Of a DNA stretch of 24,698 nt, positions 15,828 to 24,698 are shown piece after piece. The DNA comes from Acidobacteriota bacterium (GTDB lineage: Bacteria; Acidobacteriota; Vicinamibacteria; Vicinamibacterales; SCN-69-37). A program made the translations under genes and the position numbers. The stretch lies in the NCBI GenBank assembly GCA_021824055.1, contig JAKALV010000015.1:1-24698 (forward strand), given 5' to 3'. Below the pieces are notes generated by a model that had not been told where the DNA came from, did not search any database, and saw only the letters and a program-made list of their open reading frames with translations. Positions within the stretch are counted from its first letter, which is position 1; each line of letters starts with the position of its first letter.

Positions 15828-17180
15828 ATGAGCGAGACACTGCCGGAACACGACCGGCTCGATTCGTGGAAGGCGATCGGCGACTATCTGGCGCGTGACA
15901 TTCGGACAGTGCAACGGTGGGAAGGCCAGGGGCTGCCGATCCGACGGGTCGCGGGCGCGCGCGGCGCGTCGGTGTTTGCCTACAGGTCCGAGGTGGACCA
16001 ATGGCTGCGCGACAGCCGGACGATTGTTACGCCCGTGGCGCCGTTGTCCGAGACGCCGGATGAGCCCACGGCTGCGCCGGCGCCAGTGTCGGCGGTGACG
16101 CCGGTGCTGGCACCGGCCGGGCACCGATGGCCGTACGTGGCAGGCGCGGCGGTCCTGACAGTTGTCGTGCTGGCGGCGGTCGCTTGGCGCGGGCGGAGTC
16201 ACGCGCGCGCCGACACGCTGCGCTACGACGTCACGATTGAGCGAATGATCGCGACATCGCCGGACGGTCGTGAGGTGTGGCGTTTTGATCTTCCGGCTGA
16301 TGAGAAGGCGGCGTTGCCCGACGTGCCGCCAACCATCACGCTCGAGGGGGATGCGCCCGGCGTGCTGTTGTTGACGGCCCACACCTCGCGCCGGAGCGAC
16401 GGCGAGCCGAAGGGTGGCCTGCTGCGCTGGCTCAGCCCAGCGGGCCTGCTCCTGCGCAGCTTTGCCTTCCACGATCGCTGGACGTTTGCGGGCGCCGCGT
16501 TCGATGAGCCGTGGACGCTCACGGATGCCGACGTGCTCGACGCGCCGGAGGGACGCCGCATTGCGGTCTCGGCGCATCACGATACGTGGTGGCCGAGTCT
16601 AGTGACCGTGCTCGACGATCGCTTCGCGCGGCATGGCACATTCGTCAACAGCGGCTGGGTCCTGAACGTCCGTTGGCTGTCGCCCGATCGACTGGCGATT
16701 ACCGGCTTCAATCAGGCCAAGGATGCAGGCATGCTGGCGATTCTCGACCCGTCGCATCTGGACGGCGCATCTCCTGATGACGCCGGAAGTCCCTTTCACT
16801 GCGATGCCTGCGGCGCCGTGCGTCCGGAGTTCTACGCGGTTTTTCCGCGATCGGAGGTCAACAGGGTCACGGGCTCACGCTTCAACGGCGCAGTCTTTGA
16901 CGCCCGCCGCGATCGCGTCATCATTCACACTCGCGAGGCCGAGCCGGAAGCCAGCGGCAGCCCACTGAGCGAGGCCATCTACGAGTTCTCACCGTCCATG
17001 GAACTGCAGAGCGCGTCGTACGGGAGCGACTATTGGAGCCGGCATCGAGAACTCGAGTTGTCGGGCAAGCTGAAGCACACTCGCGACCAGTGCCCTGAGC
17101 GTGACGGACCGCCCGTCATCTATGTGTGGCAGCCGGCCACGGGCTGGCGCACGGTGCGCCCGCCCAGGCCGCCGCAGTGA
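15828..17180 (+). CDS. Membrane-anchored HTH one-component regulator
   Basis: 450 residues in three parts. Residues 10-60 are a MerR/excisionase-like helix-turn-helix (LDSWKAIGDYLARDIRTVQRWEGQGLP split across the wing, then VFAYRSEVDQWL), of the kind often fused to membrane sensors in acidobacteria. A Pro/Ala/Thr-rich linker leads to one transmembrane helix (101-120). The remaining 325 residues, outside the membrane, are beta-rich with repeated 'W-L-x-P' and 'ILD' elements suggestive of a propeller-like sensor, plus an FHCDAC cysteine pair. A TACACT -10-like box ends 11 bases before the ATG and no Shine-Dalgarno sequence is present, so the message may be leaderless. It is divergent from the receptor operon, which it may control. 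It ends 4 bases from the stop of the convergent amidohydrolase gene. Confidence 0.75.
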   Translation: MSETLPEHDRLDSWKAIGDYLARDIRTVQRWEGQGLPIRRVAGARGASVFAYRSEVDQWLRDSRTIVTPVAPLSETPDEPTAAPAPVSAVTPVLAPAGHRWPYVAGAAVLTVVVLAAVAWRGRSHARADTLRYDVTIERMIATSPDGREVWRFDLPADEKAALPDVPPTITLEGDAPGVLLLTAHTSRRSDGEPKGGLLRWLSPAGLLLRSFAFHDRWTFAGAAFDEPWTLTDADVLDAPEGRRIAVSAHHDTWWPSLVTVLDDRFARHGTFVNSGWVLNVRWLSPDRLAITGFNQAKDAGMLAILDPSHLDGASPDDAGSPFHCDACGAVRPEFYAVFPRSEVNRVTGSRFNGAVFDARRDRVIIHTREAEPEASGSPLSEAIYEFSPSMELQSASYGSDYWSRHRELELSGKLKHTRDQCPERDGPPVIYVWQPATGWRTVRPPRPPQ

Positions 17181-17184
17181 CCGC

Positions 17185-18426
17185 TCAGTTCTTCTTGTAG
17201 ATCCTGCCGCCCTTCATCACGAACGTCGTGCGATGGACGTTGGTGATGTCGGCGATCGCGTCGCCGGGCACGGCCACGATGTCGGCCTCGAAGCCCGGCG
17301 CGAGCGTACCGATCGTCGTGCCCAGGCCGAGTGATTCGGCCGCCAGCGACGTCGCGCCAATCAGTGCCCCGGTCGTGGACTGTCCGGCGTGGACGCGCGC
17401 GATGATCTCCCGCGCGTTCTCGCCATGCGCCCCCGCGACCGCGTCGGTCCCCATCGGCATCCGCACCCCCGCATCGAGCGCCTTCTTGAAGACGACCGGC
17501 AGGTTGGGCAGCGCCCGTTCCATCGCCGCAAATCCCTCGTCGTTGAAGTTGCCGCTGCCGAGGTAGTGGTCCTTGTTCCAGAGATAGTTCTGCAGCACGA
17601 GACCGATGTTCGGATCGAAGTACACGTTCGCGTCCTTCATCGCCGTGATCGACGCGTCGTCGGCAAACAAGCCGTGTTCGATCTGGGTGCAGCCGGCCTT
17701 GACCGACGCCATGATCGACGCGGGGTCGTGCGCGTGCACGAGCGAGCGCAAGCCCACGGCCTTGGCCTCGCCGCACACCGCATCCACCTGGGCCTGGGTG
17801 ACGTTCATCTTGCCGCCGTCGCGGATGCTGCCGGACGCGAAGAACTTGATCACGTCCGCGCCCTGCGCCTTGGCCTGTCGCACGCGCTCGCGCAACTGGT
17901 CCGGCGTCAGCGTGCCGCCTTGAATCTGCGAAATGGACGTGAGGATCCGCGGGCCGACAACCACGCCCGCCGCGATCGCGTCGCGCAGGGGCTTGTCGCT
18001 CGCCGCGCCGAGCGACTGCACCGTGGTGAAGCCGGCCATCAGCGTCTTGCGCGCGTTGTCGAGCACCGCCTGCGTCTGGTAATCGGCCGTGTCGCCGCGG
18101 CCGCCGTACTTGCCGTTCGAGCTGAAATACCAATTGAGGTGCACGTGCACGTCGATCATGCCCGGCAGCAGCGTGGCGTCGCCGAGATCGTACGTGACCG
18201 GGCCTTCACGTTTGTCGACGGCGATGATCTTGGATCCCTGCACTTCGACGACGCCGTTCTGGATCACGCCGCCCTTGCCGTCAAACACATGCGCGGCGCG
18301 GATGGTGATGGGCGCGCCGTTCCGGCCGCGGCCCGCCTGGGCGCCGCCTTGGGCGAACACGGTGATGCCGAACGCGAGCATCGCCAAGCCTGAGATGGCG
18401 AGTGAGGCCGTGAATGGTGTCTTCAT
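17185..18426 (-). CDS. Secreted imidazolonepropionase-like amidohydrolase
   Basis: A 413-residue metal-dependent hydrolase of the amidohydrolase superfamily. It has a signal peptide (MKTPFTASLAISGLAMLAFG ... VFAQ), a small beta-sandwich and then a TIM barrel. Metal and catalytic residues are seen as H94 and H96 in GMIDVHVHLNW, K194 in DVIKFFASGS, H231/H233 in LVHAHDP, H251 in IEHGLF and D328 in MPMGTDAVAG. The C-terminal sandwich closes with GFEADIVAVPGDAIADI and GGRIYKKN. Relatives of this type include secreted Xaa-Pro dipeptidase- and prolidase-like enzymes; the substrate is unknown. The ATG at 18426 is chosen because it begins the signal peptide. A TATATT box lies 7 bases upstream, which suggests a leaderless message. 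It is divergent from the SET-domain gene. Confidence 0.88.
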   Translation of the reverse strand: MKTPFTASLAISGLAMLAFGITVFAQGGAQAGRGRNGAPITIRAAHVFDGKGGVIQNGVVEVQGSKIIAVDKREGPVTYDLGDATLLPGMIDVHVHLNWYFSSNGKYGGRGDTADYQTQAVLDNARKTLMAGFTTVQSLGAASDKPLRDAIAAGVVVGPRILTSISQIQGGTLTPDQLRERVRQAKAQGADVIKFFASGSIRDGGKMNVTQAQVDAVCGEAKAVGLRSLVHAHDPASIMASVKAGCTQIEHGLFADDASITAMKDANVYFDPNIGLVLQNYLWNKDHYLGSGNFNDEGFAAMERALPNLPVVFKKALDAGVRMPMGTDAVAGAHGENAREIIARVHAGQSTTGALIGATSLAAESLGLGTTIGTLAPGFEADIVAVPGDAIADITNVHRTTFVMKGGRIYKKN

Positions 18427-18492
18427 AGCGGGCAATATACCGGAAAGCCCCTTGACGTGCTGTAGCAGGAGCTTTCCGTATAGATTGAAGGG
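18427..18492. promoter_or_regulatory. Divergent, apparently leaderless promoters
   Basis: The 66-bp gap has TATAGAT (18479-18485) 7 bases before the SET-gene ATG. On the other strand it has TATATT, 7 bases before the amidohydrolase ATG. A TTGACG at 18452-18457 is 21 bases from the first box, too far for a standard promoter. Neither gene has a well-spaced Shine-Dalgarno sequence, so both transcripts may start at or next to the start codon. Confidence 0.4.
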
Positions 18493-18924
18493 ATGCCATC
18501 GAAGCGAGCAGAGGTCACAATCACCGGGCGCCGCATCGCGCGCCGCAAGTCCAGGATTGCCGGCGCGGGCGTGTACGCCTGCGAGCCCATCAACAAGAAC
18601 ACCCGCATCGTCGATTACCAGGGCGAGCTGATTTCGCCGTCGAAATCGGACTGGCGTGAACGGCGCTACCAGGCCAAGGGCATGGTGTGGTGCTTCACCG
18701 TCAACCGGCGCAAGGTTCGCGACGGCAACGTGGGCGGCAACATCGCGCGGTTCATCAATCATTCCTGCAGGCCCAACTGCTATTCGGAGGTGGCCGGCGA
18801 CACGGTGTGGATCCGTGCCGCGCGCAACATCAGGAAGGGCGAAGAGCTGACCTACGACTACAACACCGGCGGGGAAGCGGGCATTTCGTGCCAGTGCCGG
18901 CCGGGTTGCACCGCCACGATATGA
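18493..18924 (+). CDS. SET-domain protein lysine methyltransferase-like protein
   Basis: A 143-residue protein that is essentially a single SET domain, the S-adenosylmethionine-dependent lysine methyltransferase fold best known from histone modification. Visible motifs are RIAGAGVYACEPINKN, GGNIARFINHSCRPNC (the pseudoknot motif with N89-H90-S91-C92), GEELTYDYNT with the catalytic Tyr121 region, and a post-SET-like CQCRPGC (C133, C135 and C139, which with C92 could bind zinc). All core residues are intact. The bacterial substrate is unknown; ribosomal proteins or DNA-binding proteins are possible. The stop overlaps the next start by 4 bases (ATGA), so it is coupled to an alpha/beta hydrolase. 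Confidence 0.9.
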   Translation: MPSKRAEVTITGRRIARRKSRIAGAGVYACEPINKNTRIVDYQGELISPSKSDWRERRYQAKGMVWCFTVNRRKVRDGNVGGNIARFINHSCRPNCYSEVAGDTVWIRAARNIRKGEELTYDYNTGGEAGISCQCRPGCTATI

Positions 18925-19562
18925 CGGGCATCCGCCACGTCGTCTACCTGCACGGGTTCGCGTCGTCGCCGGCCTCGTCAAAAGCCAGGCGATTCGCGAA
19001 GGAGTGCGCGGCGCGTGGCATCGGGTTCTCGTGTCCGGATCTCAACGAGCCGTCGTTCGAGACGATCACCGCCACGCGCATGATCGCGCAGACGCATGCG
19101 GAGATCGCCGCCACGGGCGACGGCCCGGTGGCGCTCGTCGGATCGAGCCTGGGTGGTTTCCTGGCGGTGCATGCCGCGGCGCACGACCCAACGGGGCGTG
19201 TGGCCCGGCTCGTGCTCATGGCGCCGGCGTTTGATTTCGGCGGCAATCGCCTGCGGCAGCTCGGCGAGCACGGCATCGATCGCTGGCGCGCGGAGGGTTC
19301 GCTCGAGTTCTTCCATTACGCGCACAACCAGCCGCGGCGCGTGTGGTTCAAGCTGTATGAGGACGCCGCGCAGTACGACGCCTTCGCGCTGCAGCTGTCG
19401 TTGCCGATTCAGATCTTCCAGGGCCGGAACGACGACACGGTACTCCCCTCCACCGTGGCCTCGTGGGCCGACGGCCGCCCCAACGTTGAGCTCACGTGGC
19501 TCGACGATGGGCATCAGCTGGCGGAGTCCGTCGAAACGATCATTGCGAAGACTTTTGCGTGA
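18921..19562 (+). CDS. YqiA-like alpha/beta hydrolase
   Basis: A 213-residue alpha/beta hydrolase. It begins VVYLHGFASSPASSKARRF, the signature of the YqiA/UPF0227-type esterases. The nucleophile is S76 in LVGSSLGGFLA. The acid lies in QGRNDDTVLPS and the catalytic histidine in WLDDGHQLAES near the C-terminus. The size fits the family, with no signal peptide, so it is cytoplasmic. The ATG at 18921 overlaps the SET-domain stop, and longer upstream frames are antiphase readings of the SET gene. Acyl or thioester substrates are likely, but none can be named. Confidence 0.88.
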   Translation: MTGIRHVVYLHGFASSPASSKARRFAKECAARGIGFSCPDLNEPSFETITATRMIAQTHAEIAATGDGPVALVGSSLGGFLAVHAAAHDPTGRVARLVLMAPAFDFGGNRLRQLGEHGIDRWRAEGSLEFFHYAHNQPRRVWFKLYEDAAQYDAFALQLSLPIQIFQGRNDDTVLPSTVASWADGRPNVELTWLDDGHQLAESVETIIAKTFA

Positions 19563-19662
19563 ACCGCGAGCCCGCCGGCGGCGTCCTAAGGGAATCCTCA
19601 TGTCACTGTGTTCTAATGTGGCCTTCTCATAGAGCGCGGCCTCGGCCGCACAGGGTGGACTG

Positions 19663-20640
19663 ATGATTCTCAAGATCAAGACATCGGCGGATGTACCCTC
19701 GTCGGAAATCACGCCCGAGTCGGTGTATCACTCCCGCCGGGATTTCATGAAAGTGGGCGCAGCCGGCGCCGCGGGTCTGGCGGCAGCAGCGGCGTTCGGC
19801 GGAGTGAATGCGCCGCTCTTTGCTCAGGCCAACCCCTACGCGGCGCCGCTGAACCCGAAGTTCACGGTGGATCCCGCGGTGGACAAGCTCAACACCTACG
19901 AGCAGATCACGAGCTTCAACAACTTCTACGAATTCGGCACGGACAAGAGCGACCCGATGCGGTACGCAAGCAGAATGAAGGTCGTCCCCTGGACCGTGGA
20001 TGTCGACGGCCTGTGCAACAAGCCGGGCAAGTACGACGTCGAGAAGCTCGTCGATTTCAAGCAGCTCGAGGAGCGGGTGTACCGCCATCGCTGCGTCGAA
20101 GGCTGGTCGATGGTGATGCCGTGGGTCGGCGTGCCGATCAAGAGCGTCCTCGACAAGCTGCAGCCTCAGGCGAAGGCGAAATACGTGGAGTTCCACACGC
20201 TGCTGCGCCCCGGTGAAATGTTCGGCCAGAAGACCGGCGTGCTGCAGTGGCCCTACGTCGAGGGGCTGCGCATGGACGAGGCGATGCATCCGCTCGCGTT
20301 CATGGTGGTTGGTTTGTACGGCAAGGTGCTGCCGAACCAGAACGGCGCGCCGCTGCGCATTCACATCCCGTGGAAGTACGGCTTCAAGAGCGGCAAGTCC
20401 ATCGTCCGGATCCGCTTCACGGAGACGATGCCGCGCAATACCTGGGCCGTGCAGACACCGAGCGAATACGGTTTCTGGGCCAATGTGAATCCGGAAGTGG
20501 ATCACCCGCGCTGGTCGCAGGCGCGCGAGACCCGCCTGCCGTCGCTCTTGCGCAATCGTCCGACCTTGCTGTTCAACGGCTACGCCGATCAGGTGCAGAG
20601 CCTGTACGCCGGCATGGACAAGAAGGTGCTGTTCTACTGA
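19663..20640 (+). CDS. msrP: MsrP periplasmic methionine sulfoxide reductase, Mo subunit
   Basis: A 325-residue molybdopterin enzyme of the YedY/MsrP type, which repairs oxidised methionines in periplasmic proteins with electrons from MsrQ. The N-terminus PSSEITPESVYHSRRDFMKV carries the family lead and a twin-arginine signal. The molybdenum ligand Cys144 lies in YRHRCVEGWSMVMPWVGVP. Also visible are PLAFMVVGLYGK, the binding segment IHIPWKYGFKSGKSIV and the C-terminal SLYAGMDKKVLFY. The length is normal. The stop overlaps the msrQ start (TGATG). The 100-bp gap upstream holds only a short GCGGCC/GGCCGC hairpin and no gene. Confidence 0.95.
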   Translation: MILKIKTSADVPSSEITPESVYHSRRDFMKVGAAGAAGLAAAAAFGGVNAPLFAQANPYAAPLNPKFTVDPAVDKLNTYEQITSFNNFYEFGTDKSDPMRYASRMKVVPWTVDVDGLCNKPGKYDVEKLVDFKQLEERVYRHRCVEGWSMVMPWVGVPIKSVLDKLQPQAKAKYVEFHTLLRPGEMFGQKTGVLQWPYVEGLRMDEAMHPLAFMVVGLYGKVLPNQNGAPLRIHIPWKYGFKSGKSIVRIRFTETMPRNTWAVQTPSEYGFWANVNPEVDHPRWSQARETRLPSLLRNRPTLLFNGYADQVQSLYAGMDKKVLFY

Positions 20641-21317
20641 TGCTGAAGGCGGGCTACGCGCAGCTGTCCCGGCTGCTGAACGCGATTGCGAACTGGCGCT
20701 ATTTCAAACCCGCGGTGTTTGCCGGCTGCACGGTGCCGGCGCTGATGCTCGGGTGGAAGTTCTGGCACGACCAGCTCGGTGTCGATCCCCTGAAGACGCT
20801 GCTGCACGACAGCGGCGAAAACGCGCTCGGCATGTTGTTCGCGGCGCTGTCGGTCACGCCCATCCGGCGCGTGTTCAAGGTCAACGGCATTCAGAAGGTG
20901 CGCCGGATGCTCGGCGTGTGGGCGTTCTTCTACGCGCTCGCGCATGTGTGCATCTATCTGGGCCTCGACCAGCTCTGCTATTCGTTCGAGACCTGCGAGT
21001 TTCGCGCCATCGTCAACGACGTGTTGAAGCGCAAGTTCATCTTCATGGGGATGATCGCGTTCTCGATCATGACGTTGCTGGCCATCACGTCGACGTCGGG
21101 GTGGGTGCGCCGGCTCAAGAAGCGGTGGCAGACCCTGCACCGGCTCGTGTATGTGGCGGCGATTTCGGCGGTGATCCATTTTGTCTGGATTCAGAAGTCG
21201 GACATCAGCGAGCCGCTCCAGTGGGCGGGCTGGTTGACCCTGCTGCTGGCGATTCGCGTCTACCTGTCGATTCAGAAGCGTTGGGCGACCCCGCCCCGTC
21301 TCGCCGACCGAGCGTAA
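20640..21317 (+). CDS. msrQ: MsrQ heme-binding membrane subunit
   Basis: A 225-residue integral membrane protein of the YedZ/MsrQ family, the quinone- and flavin-linked electron donor to MsrP. About six hydrophobic helices are seen. Heme-ligand histidine candidates lie in FYALAHVCIYLGLDQ, TLHRLVYVAA and AVIHFVWIQKSD. LGMLFAALSVTPIRRVF and RRMLGVWAF are typical of the ferric-reductase-like domain. The ATG at 20640 overlaps the msrP stop by one base, so the two are translationally coupled. Its 3' side passes into the promoter of the radical SAM gene. Confidence 0.93.
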   Translation: MLKAGYAQLSRLLNAIANWRYFKPAVFAGCTVPALMLGWKFWHDQLGVDPLKTLLHDSGENALGMLFAALSVTPIRRVFKVNGIQKVRRMLGVWAFFYALAHVCIYLGLDQLCYSFETCEFRAIVNDVLKRKFIFMGMIAFSIMTLLAITSTSGWVRRLKKRWQTLHRLVYVAAISAVIHFVWIQKSDISEPLQWAGWLTLLLAIRVYLSIQKRWATPPRLADRA

Positions 21318-21362
21318 TTTCCGTGCCAAGTTGACTCGAGGCGTCCCTTTTGGTGCCCCGGG

Positions 21363-21391
21363 TTGAGTCTCGTCCGCGCACCGGCTATCCT
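21363..21391 (+). promoter_or_regulatory. Sigma70-like promoter for the radical SAM gene
   Basis: TTGAGT (21363-21368) and TATCCT (21386-21391) are separated by 17 bases. This places a start near 21398, about 35 bases before the ATG. A clear ribosome-binding site AGGAGA (21422-21427) lies five bases before the start codon. Confidence 0.55.
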
Positions 21392-21432
21392 GATGTGGGA
21401 AAAGTTTACGGTGTTGTCTTCAGGAGACCTGT

Positions 21433-23511
<2,079 letters not shown>

Positions 23512-23530
23512 GGCCGTTCGCGGGTGATGC

Positions 23531-23565
23531 CACGGGCCGGGTGACGTCGCGTCATCCGGCCCGTG
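23531..23565 (+). terminator. Rho-independent-like terminator hairpin
   Basis: A 16-bp stem (CACGGGCCGGGTGACG paired with CGTCATCCGGCCCGTG, with one G-T pair) closes a 3-base loop, 19 bases after the radical SAM stop. TTGCGTTT follows. The T tract is short, but the stem is exceptionally stable. Confidence 0.8.
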
Positions 23566-23595
23566 TTGCGTTTGAGGCCTTGCCGTCTTGACGCG

Positions 23596-24432
23596 ATGCC
23601 CTGGCCGGTTCAGTGTGGGCCCGTGACGATCCGGCCCCCAGCCGCTCCACTCGTCGCGATCGCCGCCGGCGTGGCCTTTGTCGGCACGCTGCCCGTGATG
23701 CTGCCGTACGCCATCTTCGCCGCGCCGCTCGGCGGCCTGGCGGCGTGGGTGCTGGGTGTGCCGCTGATGCGGCTCGCGCTCCGGACCGGGCTCCGCGGAG
23801 GCGTGTCCTCGGTGCTCGTGGGCGCGGGCGCCGCCGCGTTGGCGCCGACCGCGGGCCTTCTGGTGCTGACCGTGCTGACGCTCGCGCAGGGTGGGGGCCC
23901 GGGCTGGGCCGAGGTGGGCCGCAGCCTCCCGCAATCCGTCACCGCGGCCGGTCCCATCGCGGCGGCCTTCGGCGCCGCCACCGCGCTGATCTACTGGGCG
24001 CGCTACATCGCGATCGGTTGGACGCCACGACACCTGCTGGTGATTTCGATGATCGCGGTCGGCGCCATCTCGGGTGTGTTCGCCGCCAGTCATGAGGTCG
24101 GCCGACTGAACGAGCGCGAGCAGGCGGAGCGATTCACCGCGGATCTGCGCCGGCAGCCGTCCCCCGATGGCGCGGCCAGCGTGCGCCTGATCCGCCTCGT
24201 CGATCTGGACGCCAGCGCCGTGCGCCTCGCATCGCCCGACGCGCCGGCGTGCGCCGTGGTCGTGCACTCGCCGGAACTGGCCGCGCACATCCCGGTGGGC
24301 ACCACCGTGCGGGTGGACCTGTCGCTGCTTCGCGCCACGCCCGGTGGTTTCAGGCTGATGCGGGTCGGCACAGTCGCGGACCCCGCGCTGCTGGCCAACG
24401 CCCGCGTGGAGCACTGCAGGCCGTGGCATTAA
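23596..24432 (+). CDS. Unknown four-helix membrane protein
   Basis: About 278 residues and not recognised. The N-terminal 160 residues contain four hydrophobic segments (near VAIAAGVAFVGTLPVMLPYA; SVLVGAGAAALAPTAGLLVL; AAGPIAAAFGAATALIYWA; LLVISMIAVGAISGVFAAS). They are followed by a soluble C-terminal domain of about 110 residues with beta-strand character (SVRLIRLVDLDASAVRLASP, GTTVRVDLSLLRATPGGFRL) and two cysteines. The start is uncertain. The ATG at 23596 or the GTG at 23623 are candidates, neither with a good ribosome-binding site, while the ATG at 23563 lies inside the terminator stem. It may depend on a weak promoter after the radical SAM terminator. No function is proposed. Confidence 0.6.
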   Translation: MPWPVQCGPVTIRPPAAPLVAIAAGVAFVGTLPVMLPYAIFAAPLGGLAAWVLGVPLMRLALRTGLRGGVSSVLVGAGAAALAPTAGLLVLTVLTLAQGGGPGWAEVGRSLPQSVTAAGPIAAAFGAATALIYWARYIAIGWTPRHLLVISMIAVGAISGVFAASHEVGRLNEREQAERFTADLRRQPSPDGAASVRLIRLVDLDASAVRLASPDAPACAVVVHSPELAAHIPVGTTVRVDLSLLRATPGGFRLMRVGTVADPALLANARVEHCRPWH

Positions 24433-24435
24433 CTA

Positions 24436-24494
24436 GTTGGGCAGTTGGGCAGTTGGGCAGTGAGCCCTTGACTGCCCCATTGCCCCACTGCCTC
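24436..24494. repeat. GTTGGGCA / TTGCCCCA inverted octamer array, likely terminator
   Basis: Three perfect 8-mers GTTGGGCA (24436-24459) are followed after 11 bases by ACTGCCCC, ATTGCCCC and ACTGCCTC, the opposite orientation of the same unit. GGGCAGT and ACTGCCC can pair around a 9-base loop. The array begins 3 bases after a stop codon and lies between convergent genes, so it probably ends transcription from both sides. The unit belongs to the family found inside dnaE2 at 8962-9025. Confidence 0.85.
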
Positions 24495-24515
24495 ACTTAT
24501 TCATTGCAGGTGTCT

Positions 24516-24698
24516 TTATCCCCCTCGTGTGTGCATTTCGAGGTGCGCGTCCTTCTTCAGCATCTTGATCGGAATGTACGAGCCGCGGTCGCCGACGCTC
24601 AGACGCTCTTCCGCGCCGCGGTCGGCGCGGCCTTCCCATCCGGCGCGGATCAGATTCAGCAGGGTTTCATGTGACGCGCCCGCGCGCAGCGGACGCCG
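24516..24698 (-). CDS. Partial unknown gene, C-terminal end only
   Basis: An open minus-strand frame enters from the right edge and ends with TAA at 24516-24518. Its last 60 residues include SHETLLNLIRAGWEGRADRG, EERLSVGDRGSYIPIKMLKK and the tail DAHLEMHTRGG. The composition is normal for a soluble protein, and the frame stays open to the window edge. I do not recognise the family, and the start lies outside the window. The convergent octamer hairpin next to it supports a real gene end here. Confidence 0.45.
   Translation of the reverse strand, partial: RRPLRAGASHETLLNLIRAGWEGRADRGAEERLSVGDRGSYIPIKMLKKDAHLEMHTRGG

Noticed and set aside
19636..19650. GCGGCC-TC-GGCCGC hairpin upstream of msrP as a riboswitch or terminator
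   Set aside because: It is only a 6-bp stem with no T tract and no conserved surrounding structure. Chance occurrence in GC-rich DNA is likely.

Overview
The window is GC-rich, gene-dense bacterial DNA. I infer an uncultured Acidobacteriota, probably of the Vicinamibacteria type. The grounds are an Oar-like TonB-dependent receptor with an N-terminal carboxypeptidase-regulatory domain, a membrane-anchored 'DSWKAIGDYL...VQRWE' helix-turn-helix regulator, a Tes/MSS-like radical SAM protein, and intergenic and intragenic 7-9 nt tandem repeats. No rRNA, tRNA, CRISPR array or transposase was seen.

Layout. 1-1171: the minus-strand remains of an ArsR-controlled cluster. It holds arsR with a 23-bp palindromic operator abutting its start, then what look like deletion scars of a permease and a small thioredoxin, then a CcmH-like protein. 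1157-4901: a minus-strand operon of an MFS exporter, a PhoB-type response regulator and a PhoR-type kinase. 4921-10565: a plus-strand SOS mutagenesis cassette imuA-imuB-dnaE2, behind a good promoter that carries a GAAA-N7-GAAA direct repeat. 10831-12108: a Tat-exported PLP aminotransferase. 12151-17180: an Oar-like outer-membrane receptor and a secreted, cysteine-rich coiled-coil protein, divergent from a one-component HTH/TM regulator. 17185-19562: a secreted amidohydrolase, divergent from a SET-domain protein that is translationally coupled to an alpha/beta hydrolase. 19663-21317: msrP-msrQ periplasmic methionine-sulfoxide repair. 21433-23511: a large radical SAM protein resembling tetraether / membrane-spanning-lipid synthases, with its own promoter and terminator. 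23596-24432: an unknown membrane protein. The right edge holds the C-terminus of an unknown minus-strand gene.

The two most notable signals are these. (1) Several unrelated families of 7-9 nt tandem repeats are concentrated in the mutasome genes. Four families lie in frame inside dnaE2, each between conserved blocks. imuB carries three blocks, one sitting where its N-terminal region appears to be missing. Other members form inverted, terminator-like structures between genes. One 46-bp segment occurs twice with 3 differences, 9 kb apart: once as the stop-codon end of the kinase gene and once in frame inside dnaE2. (2) The Tes-like radical SAM gene is a candidate for making membrane-spanning bacterial lipids.
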